Shown: positions 29,707-42,800 of the stretch, piece by piece
Position numbering within the stretch: the stretch's first letter is position 1
How the letters are laid out: each line of letters opens with the position of its first letter
Origin: Strobilurus pachycystidiatus
Lineage: Eukaryota; Basidiomycota; Agaricomycetes; Agaricales; Physalacriaceae
Assembly (NCBI GenBank): GCA_019915135.1
Contig: JAHLMK010000021.1
Span: 248,001 to 312,000 of the forward strand
Reading direction: 5' to 3'
DNA: 64,000 bases
The notes under the pieces: generated by a model
What the model was told of the DNA's origin: nothing
The model's input: the letters and a program-made list of their open reading frames with translations, nothing else
Databases searched by the model: none
Program-made: the position numbers and the translations under genes

Positions 29707-32700
29707 TCAAGAGGAATAAGAGAATTTGAACGCCCAAGCATCCTCGACTGATTGTAACTCCTTCTCATCGGCATGCAATTCAAAAGTACCATCCTTCCAC
29801 GACCACGGCAGACTCTTTCCTGTGGCGTTCGGTCCCAAGAACGTCGCAACATCCCCCTTCTTCAGAGGCAGCGGGGCCGTCGCCCGTATCGTGCCATTCA
29901 CTGGATAGGTCAAAGAGGTGATATAGAACGCGTCGGGTTTCGTGGTCTGGAGACCCAGGCTCAATAATGTACGAAGACGAGGAAAGAAGTCTGCACTCAC
30001 AAAGCGGAGATGATCTTCCTCTGCAGTCACATACCAATATTGCGTGTCGTAAATTGCCTCGCCGCTGGTTGAAGTTGAAGTTGTAGTGAGTATGTACGAT
30101 GACGGAAGAAGACGCCACGCACGCAAATTTGAGCCAATCTCCAACTTTCAGTAGCGAAGATCGCGATGGAGGAACGATGGTGCCGTTGGCGGTGGGTCCT
30201 ATATCGATGAGATAGTTGCCGTTCTTCGAGACGATGTCGATCAAGGAATGGAGGATGTACGTCGCATTCCTGTAGTTCTCGTCGGGAGTGTCTGAGTTGT
30301 ACCCATAGGAGTACGGATCGGACCCTTCACTGCTCTCCCATTTACGCGTTTCTTTTCAAATAAGTGAGGAACCGCGGATGAAGACGATACCATGACACTC
30401 ACTGAGATGGCTAGTTGCTGTGTATTCCGGCGCCTGTTTTATTCGAGTCAGGAATGATAGGAATACAACGATGGGCACGTCAAACGTACATCGAAATCCG
30501 AATAGTTGGCTCCGCAACGAGCATTCGCCAAGACTTGTCTACCATTGGCTTTGGCCCAATTGAACCACTCCGGGGCTATCGAGCAAGTCAGACGGGACGC
30601 CCATTTATTGTAGTCGATGGCCAATTACCGATATCAGGGAAAACACTGTCCCCGCCTACATCACACCAAAGGATGTCTGCCTCGTATTGATAGAACAAAG
30701 TCTCCATTTGCGGTTTCATGATATCCTGAAGGAAGTCATCCTTCTCGATGTAACCGGTGTAAGGCTCGTATCTGCTCGAATTGTACGCATCCCTGAAGGC
30801 AGCAGTCAGACACGACGACGCGATGACTGATGAGAATCAACATACTGTGCCAGACCGCCAGCGAATCCTGTCCTCTGCAGAATGTCATACCCGACCTTCA
30901 AAGAGTCAAAATTCATGGTCTTGAGATCGAGGGATGACGAGGACTGACCGTGCCCTCAACACCTCTCGGGTGGAACTTATCGTCTCCGCCTCCAGCATGA
31001 CCATATTTAGCGAATGCGGGATTGAACCATTCGGGTACGGAGAAGTACAGTCCCGAATGGAGTTGGGGTTGAGAGACTTTCGTTGCGTTGACAATTTCGC
31101 CGATAAGATCTCGTCTGTGAATCATCCTTAGCTGTCAAATTAGAAGTGAGATGAAGGATGCCATACTGAGGTCCGTAGATCAGCGAGTTCCTGTTCGTTG
31201 AATTACCGGTGTCAAAGAGGGCGAAGCCGTCGTGATGTTTTGTGGTTACAACCTTTAGCAAGTGATTAGTTGTTACTCGGGCTGGGTACTCCTACCTCGA
31301 AAACTCACATAATACTTGGCTCCAGTATCCGCGATGAAGTTCACGAACTCCGTAGCGTCAAATTCGCTCGCTGTGAAGTTCTGGAAGAACTGATCATAGT
31401 AAAAGTCCTCTCCGTACAACTCCTTGTGATGCGTCCAGACAGCAGAGGACTCGTTGGCTGGGTTATGTTGCCAATACCAATACCATTCCGAGTATTGCGT
31501 CCCAGAAACCGTCCAGGCAGGAACCGAGTAGATGCCTGCGTATGCACCATCAGGACCAGGTAGTTCGGAAGTGTGATGTTAAACGCTCACCCCAGTGTAC
31601 AAAGATGCCAAATTTCGCGTTGTCGAACCATTCTGCGCTCTCGTGTGTTTGGAGGCTGTCGTCTCCGACATAGTAGTCAGGTATGCCAGCGATGGCATCC
31701 CAGCGTGATCCGACTCGTCGGAAATTGACGAGGACCTGCACGTCGCAAACGGGGGTGCCTGCTTTGACGCCGTGCTTGTTCACGACACCGACGATAACAC
31801 GGACTTGATCTCCTCCTCGCAAACGATGTAGCTTTCCCGGTATGACTGTCTTCAGAGACGATGACTCGATGGTAACGTCCGTATGAGAGGATATCCATGA
31901 ATGCACACCAGCGGTCGAAGGTGCAAGGTTGTTCAGTGTCACCTCATAGAGCTGCACTGGAACGTCGTCGACTACACGGAATCTACAGATGAAGGAATGA
32001 GTGATTTTCCCCAAGAATCGAAATGCCTAATGTACTTCGTGGTGCTTCGCACATTCTGCACACTCAAGCTCGGTTTGCCAACATGTACATGCTCTTTGGC
32101 CGAGACAAGAGTCATCGCGAAGACATGGATGTTCACGGCCCCAGTCAGCTGTGACGAGGCCGTTTCACTGTGAACGGTCAGCGGACGGTTTCATGGCAAA
32201 TAGAACGCGTACTTTGGCATGATCAGTCCCGTGAGAGTCTTCGAGTTGTCTAGATGATGTTCGAAGGTGAACATCCGCGTGATGTTGTCTAGTACACATG
32301 TCAAGTCATGCTGGAGCGTAAGTACATGGGAGACTGACAGTTTCGGAAAGTGGTGCCGTTGGACAAGCCCATGTTCAGGTAAGGGGCGGTGATGGGACTG
32401 CAAGAGGGGTCAGAAGAGATGAATTAATGGGCGGAAAAACGTACCCATCAGACGGGTTCTTCAGCCACCATGGCGCGACTACGAAGCCAAGAGGCTCGGT
32501 GGTGTTGTCGTCGTACAGAGCCGTGAACTCTCCATTGACAAAGGCAATGCCATCCGTCGCGCCAAGAAAGTTGAACGAATGATATTTACCGGGGGGAAGG
32601 TCGATGGTTTGGCCACTGCACTGGATGTTGTCCATCGTCGACATGTCTGTGAAATTGGGAAGAGTGTACTAAGGCGCTGGATGTAAGACTTCGCAGTGAA

Positions 32701-32910
32701 CTGAAGGCAAGCATCGCGTACCGTGATAGCATTGTCGACGAATGTCCCATTAGGCAGATATTCCGCAGGGTAAGAACCATTGTATCCGTCATAGTTGGCA
32801 ATGGATCCTTCCACTGCGGCAGCTTTGTTGTTCACGAATGGTGTGAGGTCCACGCTAGTTTGCAGCGTCCCGACCGCAGTGGCCAGAACAGATAGTGGTG
32901 CAAGATGCAT
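29707..32910 (-). CDS. GH29 alpha-L-fucosidase, secreted
   Basis: This multi-exon gene encodes a secreted hydrolase that removes alpha-linked fucose from glycans. A signal peptide (MHLAPLSVLATAVG) opens exon 1 (32910-32722); its intron is 32721-32669. An N-terminal domain of about 280 residues precedes the catalytic barrel, as in other fungal members. GH29 hallmarks follow: SAEWFDNAKFGIFVHWG joined to IYSVPAW, SEWYWYWQHNP, VVTTKHHDGFALFD, GLYFSVPEWFNP, ADILWCDVGGDSVFPDI with the nucleophile Asp, and SKNGNYLIDIGPTANG. The C-terminal part (GEAIYDTQYWY, then a beta-rich domain ending in KFSYSS) is complete. At least ten introns are needed. No break was found. The gene is followed upstream by a degenerate copy of its own 5' end. 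Confidence 0.88.
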
Positions 32911-33119
32911 GTTTGCGACAAGAAACGTTTACTGAGAGGTGGGCCTGCTAAATACAGACGCGTCGGACCGGTCCAGAGAGGATAAGGCAAAGAAGCATGA
33001 TGGCGGATTAATCGACAGGGTCCCAGGATAAGACCGTATTTGCAAAAGGTCGCGAGCAGGCGCGAGCAGGTCGCGCGAGGTCCATTTACCGCGATGCCTG
33101 TGTTGTAGCAAATGAACTT

Positions 33120-33280
33120 GAACAGAGATCCACGCTGGTATGCAGAGCGCCGACCGCAATTGATTGAGCAGGTGCCGCTTCGGGATGCAAGTTGTTCAGC
33201 AAGAAACATAGACTGAGAAAGAGGAGTCCCGATGCAATGAGACCGGTCCGGCGTGACAAAGTACATGATCTAATCATGCA
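33120..33280 (-). pseudogene. degenerate duplicate of fucosidase 5' end
   Basis: This stretch aligns with 32840-32990. GATCCACGCTGGTATGCAG matches GGTCCACGCTAGTTTGCAG of exon 1 (LHTSVDL for LQTSVDL). The promoter-side words GCAAGAAAC...ACTGAGA and GACCGGTCC occur in both copies in the same order. Only the signal-peptide exon and proximal promoter remain, so it is a leftover of a partial tandem duplication. Confidence 0.6.
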
Positions 33281-33431
33281 GTGGATAAGGAAGGATTCGA
33301 TAAGGCGGGAGGCGATTGTGTCGGTCCGGGCGTTCAAGTTGTGCGTCGCGATCAGGTCGCGATTGTAGCAGCCGCTTTCGCGAATTTCATGGCCAACACG
33401 ATAGCAGAGGATTGGATTGGATAGGATAAGA

Positions 33432-33912
33432 TTAATATTGGCGGGCACCGGTAGAAAGGCCAAGCTGGTGGACCCATCCCCGCAAGTATGCGACTGCCCC
33501 TCCTTCCTTGTCACCGAATCGGCGTCCGACACGCTCTGAAAGCCGCCCGTAGACAGGTTGGAGCCAGGTGCTGAGGAGCGTCCTGTTGACGAGATAAGCA
33601 TGGAGCAGCAGCAGAGTCCGCCGCGGCAACGTACCAGGCGGCACCCTGCAGCCCCACCAGGAGGACCTGGTCCAGGAACGTCGCCCATACGAGGTGGCCC
33701 CAGTCAATGAGCAGGACCTCCTGCTGCGCCTCCGTCTCCTTTGCCGCCTTCTCGTCGTAGACAATGTCGAAATCGTCGGAGGGTTGGCGCGATTGCAATG
33801 GTGTCGCGCGGGTCAGGTGGATGTATGGGCGCACTCGCGCGAGATACGACGACTCAAAGCGGAGGTCCGGGATCGTCGGCAGCGACGGCCGACGATTTAG
33901 TCGCGAGGTCAT
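33432..33912 (-). CDS. conserved fungal protein of unknown function
   Basis: Exons 33912-33635 and 33570-33432 join in phase (TG|C) to a 138-residue protein. The N-terminus RRPSLPTIPDLRFESSYL, the LIDWGHLVWATFLDQVLLVG segment and the C-terminal GWVHQLGLSTGA look like conserved blocks of a small soluble fungal family; it reminds me of DUF1770, which a profile search would settle. Removing the 63-nt intron (donor GTACGT, acceptor CCTCAG) replaces a frame that soon stops. No function is known to me. The gene is head to head with GPI12, with 190 bp between the starts. Confidence 0.7.
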
Positions 33913-34102
33913 CGTGGCGAGAGGGAAAGGTCGGGGTCACGGCTGTGACAACGACCGTCATGCTTCCCGCCAGTCTGCAGACCTCTCTACCTGTGCCCGA
34001 CAGTAATAGTCCGCATCGTATCATGTATGCCACATTGACCATGAAAGTCACGGAAATTCACCAATCCGGCTGCCTTCGCCGAGCCTGAGAACATTACGCG
34101 TG
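33913..34102. promoter_or_regulatory. candidate bidirectional promoter
   Basis: Only 190 bp separate the ATG at 33912 (minus) from the ATG at 34103 (plus), so both genes must be driven from this interval or from within each other. No TATA box is seen. Confidence 0.5.
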
Positions 34103-35032
34103 ATGCTCCCGACCATCGTCGTCCTCGTCGTCCCCCTCCTTGCCGCGCTCCTCTACCAGCCGTCCGCCACTGAGAGCGCCCTCAAGTCGGCAGACAATGT
34201 TCTCCTTGTGACCGCCCATCCCGACGATGAATGCATGTTCTTTGCACCGACCATCCTAGGCCTGCAGAGCCAAAGCCCACCGCCGGATATCCGCGTCCTT
34301 TCCTTGTCGTTCGGGAACGCAGAGGGCCTCGGGGAGACTCGTCATGATGAATTTCATGCCAGTCTCGATGTCCTAGGCATACCAGAGGGCCATCGTTACA
34401 TTCTTGACCATCCGTGCGTTCTTTTGTTGACATCAGTCGGCGACGTCTGAAAAGCCCCAGAGAGCTGCAGGACAACATCACGCTGAAATGGAACCCAGAC
34501 ATCGTCTCGAACATGCTCAGCTTCTATGTCAAGCAATTCAATGTCACCACAGTCAGTCAACCAGACATGACGCCCATACTCCTACTGAACTCCTCTACAG
34601 CTCCTTTCATTCGACCACCTCGGCGTCTCAGGACATCCTAACCACAAAGGTGTCTTTCACGGAATCCGGCGCTACAAGCAGACGCACGACCCCTCCCCAA
34701 AGTTCTTCGCGCTCATTTCCGTACCCGCGTTCACCAAATACATCAGCATCGTCGCGCCTCTCCAAGCGAAATTTGACCTGTATGGCATACAAATCTTGCA
34801 TGTCCTCGAGTGGTATGGATTGAAGGCAGCACACACCCTGGGGATAGCAGATGAACCCAAGGAAAGACGTCACGACGGAACCATGCCCGTGTTCGTTGGC
34901 GGAGTCAGCGAATTCCTTACCGCGCACAAGGCGATGCGCGCACATTGGACACAGATGGTGTGGTTCCGGTGGTTGTATGTTCTCTTTTCGCGTTATATGT
35001 GGGTCAACGAATGGCATGAGGTCCGGGCTTAG
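34103..35032 (+). CDS. GPI12: GlcNAc-PI de-N-acetylase (PIG-L/GPI12)
   Basis: This ER membrane enzyme performs the second step of GPI-anchor synthesis: it removes the acetyl group from N-acetylglucosaminyl-phosphatidylinositol. Exons 34103-34413, 34461-34551 and 34601-35032 give 277 residues. A single N-terminal membrane helix (MLPTIVVLVVPLLAALLY) is followed by the LmbE/PIG-L motif AHPDDECMFFAP, then FGNAEGLGETR, and the HPNH metal-binding motif in LLSFDHLGVSGHPNHKGVFH. The conserved C-terminus WFRWLYVLFSRYMWVNEW is complete. The length equals that of known fungal homologues, and no residue of the zinc site is missing. Confidence 0.92.
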
Positions 35033-36859
35033 GTTCGTGATCTTGGTCTTGAAATTGACGAGCTCAAATTGATGACCAAGAGTACAGATACTATGTACCA
35101 CACAGTCTCATGCTTTTCAGCTCTCGCTACGTCGTAGACTTGATAGGCCTTTCCCAAACGCTAGGAATACACGCGACAGTTATGCCGCCTCTTCCAGCAA
35201 ATCAGCAAGCTGCTGAGTTGATGTGTGTCTGATCGTTGGCTCGTGGCAAGCCATAAAACTCGTCTCAAGCTCGACCTCGCCCCACGTCTCCACCATCTGC
35301 CTATATATTAGCTTCGGGCTGCCCTTCGAAGACGTCTACCTCGCAATACTCTGCCCATCCCTGTTTATCGGGAAGAGGCTGTACCTTCGCGTCCACTGGC
35401 ATCGAGCAGACTTCTTTGACTATAGAGAGGTCTCAATGGGACGATCTGGACGCGATGCGTTCCAGTGGCGGTCGTGCAAATGAGGTCTTCCTGGTGCTCG
35501 AGCTTGTCATGTCGCCAAACAGCAGGCGTGGGTTTGACGGTTATCTACAGGCCTGTTTGCCGAGGCCTTGGGCGAGCTTTTCTGGTGAGACGGGGACGAT
35601 CTTGTATCCCCTTGTGTATCCCGATGGAACCGCGAGTCCGGTCCTTGACTCGGACACCGCCTCTTTATTATCCTTGTATCGAAGCACAGGATTTGCGCTA
35701 TGAACTTCTTGAACTTACTGCTATCCAATGTTCAACTGTTCACCGTTCGCGAAGCGCAACGTGTTCACGTTATAGGTCGCGGATGAAGCTGAGGCGCATT
35801 ACTCGCACTGCAGACTTGACGTGTCTTCCTGAACGATTGAACGTCGCGACGTCGAACTGAAGGAGCTTCGCTTCCAAGACAAACTTCCATTGGCTTGGAG
35901 GATCTGCGCTATATGTCACGTAGTATAGAAGTAGTTTACATTGACTGAAGTATGACACGCGAGAAGGCCCTCCGAAGAGAGCTAGTGGTTCAAAAAATTG
36001 TGTCGAAGATCACACCGACGTAATGGTCAATCAAGGCGGCCAACCGAGAATCAACACCGTCGGTGTGCCCCACAAGATGCCGACGCCAGCCAGAGACGTT
36101 CGTCGCACCCATCCCGAGCCTCTACCACGGCGGGACTACACCGCTCTCCCTCCGGCACCCCCTTAGATGACGATGGCGCAACAATATGCGATGGTGCAAC
36201 GATATGCGAAGCAGAAAAAACAGAGGCAGGCAGCAGACCCGATAATCGACGGGAACAGCAGATGGCAGGTACGCGCGACAGTCCACTGTAGGACACTGAC
36301 GGCCAGGTAACCATTGGAGAGGGTAGACCGACGCAGCTTCGACTCGTACATTTCGGAATTCAGACCCGCAGGTCAGGTTCCGGCGTCCGCGAAGGACACA
36401 CATGAGGGAGAGTCACTGGTGGCACCGCGTCCGTCTGTTGGAGTCCTCATATCATCGGAGTGCACAGACAGACGGTCGAGCCCCGTTCGCGAAAGAGGAC
36501 AAGTCCTGTGCGGGGCGAACATTGTGGGTAGGGGACAAGACGCGTTACATTTAAATTTGAAATATCCGCGTCTTTTATGGTCTCGGTGTGTTTGCCGATG
36601 CTTGGCTGTGGCGCAGCTTTGTAAAATATAGTTTACTGTAATGATAATCTATTTCTAACCATTATAACCCAGTAAAAATCCGCAAATATCCCGAAGGGCC
36701 TTGAACCGTCGTAGTATATCTCTGATCATGAAATTAAGTCGCTGCCTTTCCACCGCCGCCGGTCAGATCGCGAACAATGCCTTTCGCAATATTCCACAAG
36801 CCATGGCGAGACTCCCACTGAATGAAGAGATTTTCGTCAGCTTTGTGAGCAACTGTATC
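35033..36859. other. 1.8-kb tract with no gene seen
   Basis: Only short, domainless frames occur on either strand. Near 36168-36210 the phrase GATGG(C/T)GCAACRATATGC is repeated in tandem with an 18-bp period. Several AT-rich patches lie near 36540-36700. It could hold old transposon debris, but no family can be named. Confidence 0.35.
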
Positions 36860-39364
36860 TCAACCACGTACAATGGGGTATAGGACGACAATGAATGAGG
36901 CCAGGAACGTCCAGATCAAGGACAACACAATCCACCATGTGAATCCAGCCTGAAGCGAAGTTGAGTTCCTCCTCAATAGAGGAAAGTGGATGCATACCTT
37001 TGACCAAATCCTCGGTATGACCATCATACAAGGGAAGAATATGCAGAACCTGAAATGAATTTGTGAGTTTGTGATGCGGTTCGAAGCAGAAGAACAGCAC
37101 TCACAGGCAGAAGAGGCCAATTGTCATCCGCACTGATAGGATGAAATCCTTATACAGCACCGCGTCTGAGACATCGTTGAGCATGTTGGTACCAGCACCC
37201 TTCTCCAAATTGACTTCGTTGCTGTTGACATCAGCAGAGACCTTTTCGTTCTGGGACTCGGAGTCGGTTTCGGGGACCTTGTGGTCAACACCTTCAGGCT
37301 GGAAGGCATTCACACGCCTGGTGATATCGAAGTCGAAGTCCTCTGGCCAGATATAGGAGACTACGCCAGATATGATGGCAGAGATGAAGAAGGATCCAGC
37401 ATTGCCGGCGAGTTGTTCGTAGGATCCGCCGGTTGTGGTCACATCGACGACGCCCTGTGAGGAGATCTTTCAGCCAAAATCAAACCGGGGCCAGAATGAG
37501 TACGGACACCGTAGCCTTTAGCAGTCGCAAGCCAAGCCGCTACGCCACAAGCGAAGCCGATCCATAATCCGGCAAGGCATCCCCATTTGTTCGCATGTTT
37601 GGAACGGATGCAGAGACCCACGGGGACGACTCCGGATGACGCGAATACACCTATAACCTGTGAGAGACAGGTTGACTATCTCGACAGTAATCCTACCTGT
37701 GAATCCATCTCAAAAGGGCGGTCTAAGTATAGGTTGTAAGGTAATGATTCCAAATAACTCACAAAGCCAAGACAACGAAATCCCTATCTCAAAGAAGATG
37801 ACACCAAGTACGCCCATGAAGATGCCGAATCCGACAACGCCAACATGCGAAACCCACAAGATCTGCTTGTCCGTAGCATGGGGGTTGATGTAGCGCTTGT
37901 AGATGTCGTAGGTGATGATGGACGAGACAGCAACGAGCTCGGCGGAAGCCTTTTAGAAACGTCAGCAGGCCGAAGTTACGGGCCGAGAGATATTGCGAAC
38001 GTACAGCAGAAGTGACGGCCAAGAACAGTACAATCAGAAGGAGGGTCGCACCCGACTTCCCTAGAAGAGCGGTCGCGGCAGCTGGTGCGGCCAAGGGCCA
38101 TTGAGCGGGTGAGAGAGCCATGTAAGGTGACGAGCTGTCGGCGGACAGGGCTACGATAGCAAGACCGGCTGCCGTGGCGAAGGCGTAAGGTACGGGGAGG
38201 AAAGCAAAACCGCCCAGGACATATCCCTTAACGGACGTGCTGGCTTTGCTTGCGACCGCACGTTGCCAGTAGGTCTGGTCCATGTATACAGTGGCTGTAC
38301 AGGGAAGTCAGTAAAGACTTCAAAGATGTTTCCTCGATCTCATACCGAACCCAGACACCATTACGATGATACCGAAAACGAGACCATTCTCCGACCTGAA
38401 GGACGTGTACGATCCACCCGCGTTGCCTGTGATGGGATAGTTCTTTGCAGCGATTTGTAAGAGATCATAGACTTTGGACGGGGAGCCCAGGTGCTCGTTC
38501 GTAGCGAACGCGCTGAATGAGAAGGCGAGGATGATGGCAAAGATCAGGACGGTGTGAATGTAGTCCGAGAAGAACGCTGGGAGTAGATCAGTTGACTGTT
38601 TGGTGAATTTCGAGAATCCCTACTAGCACGAAGACCTCCCACCAAAGTGTAGATAACGACTCCAATGGGGATCAAGAAGCAAGCAGCGATGGTGTTCATC
38701 CCTGTCAACGAGCTGACAGTATCGCTTCCACCAGTGATAAGCTGAGAGGTCAAACTAAAGACGCAGATTCAGGAAGAAAGTGAGGAGGCATTGAACGCGT
38801 TCTTACATGATGTCTAAGAAAAGGCATATCAATAAAGTACGGAGCAAAAGCAAAACGCGGACTGACTCGTTCCCAGACCAAAGAACATGAAGCTCAGATG
38901 AGCAAAGGTACCCCATCTGATACCAATAACCTCCAAGAAAGTGTGCGCGCCTGGAGCATTCCGCTTTAGCTGGATTGCATTCTGAGCGAACGCCATCTGG
39001 ACCGAATGTGAGTAAGAATTGGGAAACGAAGGTGACAACGTACAATCTGAGTAGCCGAGCCAGCTCCATACCACCAAGGACCCGCGAGGCCATATGCCAA
39101 ACATACAGTCGACGATTGGAGGAGAGTGGCGGCCCAAGTAGCAGCAGATACGATTCCCGAAGCAATCAGACCTGGCTTCAAAGATCTACTCGCCGACGTG
39201 AATTCCTCAGACGAGCCACCGGCATGATGCTCCGTGTATCTGTCCGTGACCTTGCTGATGAGTAGCATAAGAGCAGCAAAGCCCATTCCCATGCCCAGGA
39301 CGATACCATACCCCACGCCGGCGGATAGCACTGGGGCGGAAGCGTCGATCTGTGTGAGACTCAT
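36860..39364 (-). CDS. DUR3: urea permease, sodium:solute symporter family
   Basis: Members of this family import urea (and polyamines in yeast) with a cation gradient at the plasma membrane. The N-terminus [20 protein letters not shown], then [19 protein letters not shown] and [16 protein letters not shown]...GPWWYGAG, are the diagnostic Dur3 signatures. [13 protein letters not shown] ([17 protein letters not shown]) and [14 protein letters not shown] blocks follow, with about 14-15 hydrophobic segments. The gene has many short introns, and I saw no frame break after splicing. The start at 39364 fits the family; the open frame continues upstream but that part is polar and lacks similarity. 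The end (VVLYPIVRG) is near the usual length. Expression is normally induced by poor nitrogen sources, but no GATA-factor analysis was possible here. It is divergent from condensin CAP-G. Confidence 0.85.
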
Positions 39365-39883
39365 GGCTTCGGGCAGAAGAAGGTATTGGCAGAATCTGTT
39401 TTTATACATAGACCACGACGACAGGTGTCTGGACGTGATTGACGCGTGAATAGAGGGGACAGTGAAGGCCTTATCAGTTTCCGGCCGCGGCCGTCGATAA
39501 GGGCTGGGTTGGATGGGCGAGTCAACGCTCATCAACGTTAGCAACATTATAACTTCGAGAGCGCTGGCAGGTGTCATGACCGCGTATGATGTCTAATGGC
39601 AAATCGGAGCCTGAGCAGACTGACAAAGACTTGGGCATCGGTAGCCTTTTATCTTGGCTGAACGTCTAGCCAATGATATAACGTACTCGGATCAAGAAAA
39701 CAAGATTGGCGTGCCTTGCATTGCGAGGATATGGTCGGTGAACAAGCCTGGAACAAGCGCAATATTGAATTCGGGTTTCGTTCTGATTCACTCGGCAAAA
39801 GGCCTGACGCGTGCCACGTGCTTTTTTTGTCACAATCGTCACTCTAACTTCAACGGCGACCATCAAACTCCAATTTGGACGCG
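39365..39883. other. divergent intergenic region DUR3/CAP-G
   Basis: About 520 bp between divergent starts. It contains several GATA/TATC words (for example TTATCTTG near 39651), possible nitrogen-regulator sites, but such words are common by chance. Confidence 0.3.
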
Positions 39884-42800
39884 ATGGGCGAGCCGGCATC
39901 GCTGGAAGCGCTCGTTAGGCGTGTACAACGCGCTGTTCCAGACGCCGCTCTTTTGAAGTTCTTTAGCGATTGCCAGGAGACGTCGACGAAGTCCGAAACA
40001 CGACACCAGGCCAACGCCCACAAACTGCTGAAATGTCACCAGCCCGTCTCCTACGAGGAGCGCTCCCATCTCACTCCAGAACAGGCCCAGAAATTCGAAG
40101 AAGTGGCTCTCCCTTACGAAAAGAAGTTTGACAAAGGTTTCATGTCCCTCTTTCTGAGATCATTTGAACCGCCAAAGGAAAAAGGGAAAGGGAAAGGGAG
40201 GGAAGGAGAAACGACGAGGGAGTCAACTTCCAGAGTTATTGCTGGAGTTGCTGCTTACCTTGAAGTGATCCAGGCTGCAGGTACGTCGCGGCCAATTGAC
40301 TTACCGCCTCTCCTTCTCAATCCTCCCAGCGCCAGGTTTTGATCCTGAGAGTATGGACTTGGACCAGGATACATTCGCGAGCCGCTTCACGGAGTACCTC
40401 GTGAGATATATGCACATGGGACTCAACGCGTCACACATCTTTACACGCCGGTGTGTTGCGCACACTGTTTCCAGCATCAGTCCTTTCTTGGGCACGATTG
40501 AGTGCGTTCTCGGCTTTGTCGTGCATCTAATGATTAACCCCCTAGATCTACAGCCTAGATATTTACAATGACTTGGGAGATCGACTGCGCGATCGCCTCC
40601 ATGACAAGGATACGCAGATACGTGCTCATGTCGTGCATGCCCTTTGCCATCGCTTCTGCGGCTCTGAGGACGACGAGCTCTCGGAAGAGCAAAACAGCTT
40701 TGTGCAACCGGTCCTAGAGCTCTTGGAGACCGATCCTTCACCGTATGCTAGGTCGAAACTGCTTCCTATAACCCTCTCTGAATTTATCTTCCAGGGAAGT
40801 GAGAAAGGCGATCATCAAGAACCTACCATTCAATGGACAAGATGACATCCGAGACCAGTTTCTCAGAAGGCTACGCGATACCGACGCTGGCGTTCGGCGC
40901 CACCTCTTCGAGAGACTCGCGAAAGTAAACGGTTCCATAACAGCCAAGCATCGGCTCGAAATTGTCGGTGCGGGCTGCGCCGACCGTAATCAAGCGGTTG
41001 TTCGCTCGTGCAATGGTCTTATATTCAAATGGTTCAACGACCTGAAACAAACATGCGTCAAAGGCGAAGACGGGGAAATTTCACCAACAGTGTCGTATAT
41101 AACCTTTCTGGATTCCATGGATCTGCGCGGAAACCCCGAAGCAACAGGCTCAGCGCTCCGCAGCGTGATCAATACTCAACTCGACGATAAGAAGTGGCAG
41201 GGGCCAAAGTTTGACGGCATGTTTCCCCTATACGAGTCGACCGCGCGCTAAAACCTAATATAGAGGCCTTCTGGGACAACCTTACCTGCCACGATGCATT
41301 CATTGCTCGAGTACTTCTCGAACATCTTCACACCGACGAACACGACGCCAAATTTGATGAATACGCCCCGTTACCGATGCATGTAGTTGGTTGTATCGAC
41401 AAGCTATATCATAGGTGCAGTCAACACCCACCCGACTCGACGGAAGCCGATGACGACTTTTTCGTTATTCGCGAACTTCTCAAGCTGGCGTTGTTGCTTG
41501 AGTATGTAGGCGAGAGCAAAAAGAAGATGAGCGAAACCCTGAGTATGAAGTTTCCCTTGTCATTCAGTTGGCTGTGTTTTGACTTCGTGGCAGAGACGAT
41601 CATGGTCGACATCTATCTTCCTGAAGACATCCCACCAGCATGCATGGCTATCCTGCCGAAGTTGGTGGCAAGGGACCATGACCGTGTTCTCGAAATGGTC
41701 GAGTTGATCACGGGTATTATGGACCCCGGCGAGGAGGATAAAGAGCTGGTACGAGAATGTGAATAGATGCTGGCGTAATGGTAATAATTCACCTCTTTGG
41801 CAGGATCCGGACGCGTCATTTGAAGCACCCTCGTCGCCCCAGAAGCCGCCGCCTCGTACAAAACCGGTGGAGCTGATGGATGCTGCGGAAAAGGAGGCCG
41901 ACGAAAGGATACAGTCGACATGTCTGCGATTGACGAGGGCCTTGCTGAGAGATATCAACGATGTGAGTATCCGTGATATCCTTTCGATTGATGCTCAGTG
42001 GATTGATACAGACGCTTAACAACAACTCGTCGCTGAATGGTCTCCACCAGGATCTCATCATGGTCAACCTGTCGCACTACAAGACTTCGATCAAGCAGCT
42101 CGCATGGGAATGTCTAGGGCTCATCATCTTGATCGACAAGGCCATCGCGGTGTCCAGTTTCGCCATGATCCAAAAAGCTCACACAAATGCGCCGCCTAGC
42201 TTGAAGCTGATATTGTACAAGACGAATTTCGACATGCTGCTGAAGTATCAGCGTGAGCTACTCTTTGACAAAGCAACGGTAGCTTCTGGCATCTTTTGCG
42301 TTGTCCCAGATGCTCACAGTGATATACCAGGAGCTGAAATGTGTTGACTTCCTCATACAGAGGATGGCCCAGGAAGACGATCCCGATGCGAGAGCTCTTC
42401 TGCATGTCGGAGTGGCGAAGCTCCTTTTCTCGGGAGTCGTTGAAGACAACTATGTCAGTCCTCTCCTCAAAATTTCTGTCCTGTTATCCTGATGGTCTTT
42501 GCAGACCCTCGCCGTGATATGTACTGCATACTTCAGTTCTGATACTGTAGGTAATGAAGCATTGCGCCAGCCCTTGGCGCTCTTCTTTCTGCGGTATTGT
42601 CGGTCATCTCCTCAACACAAGTACAATGCTGTCGAGGTTGGCCTTCATATTCAGCTCTTTCATTACCGCCCACTCATATACTGTTTCCAGATTTTCAAGC
42701 CTGTCTTCGCAGGAATGTACGCGGTTCTCGAGAATGCGGCTGTCCCGCCTATGCGTATGGTCGACCTCTTCTTGGAATGGACCAATCCCACAGATCTTTG

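Noticed and set aside
35033..36859. search for a gene or transposon in this gap
   Set aside because: Several frames above 80 codons exist, but they overlap on both strands and carry no motif.
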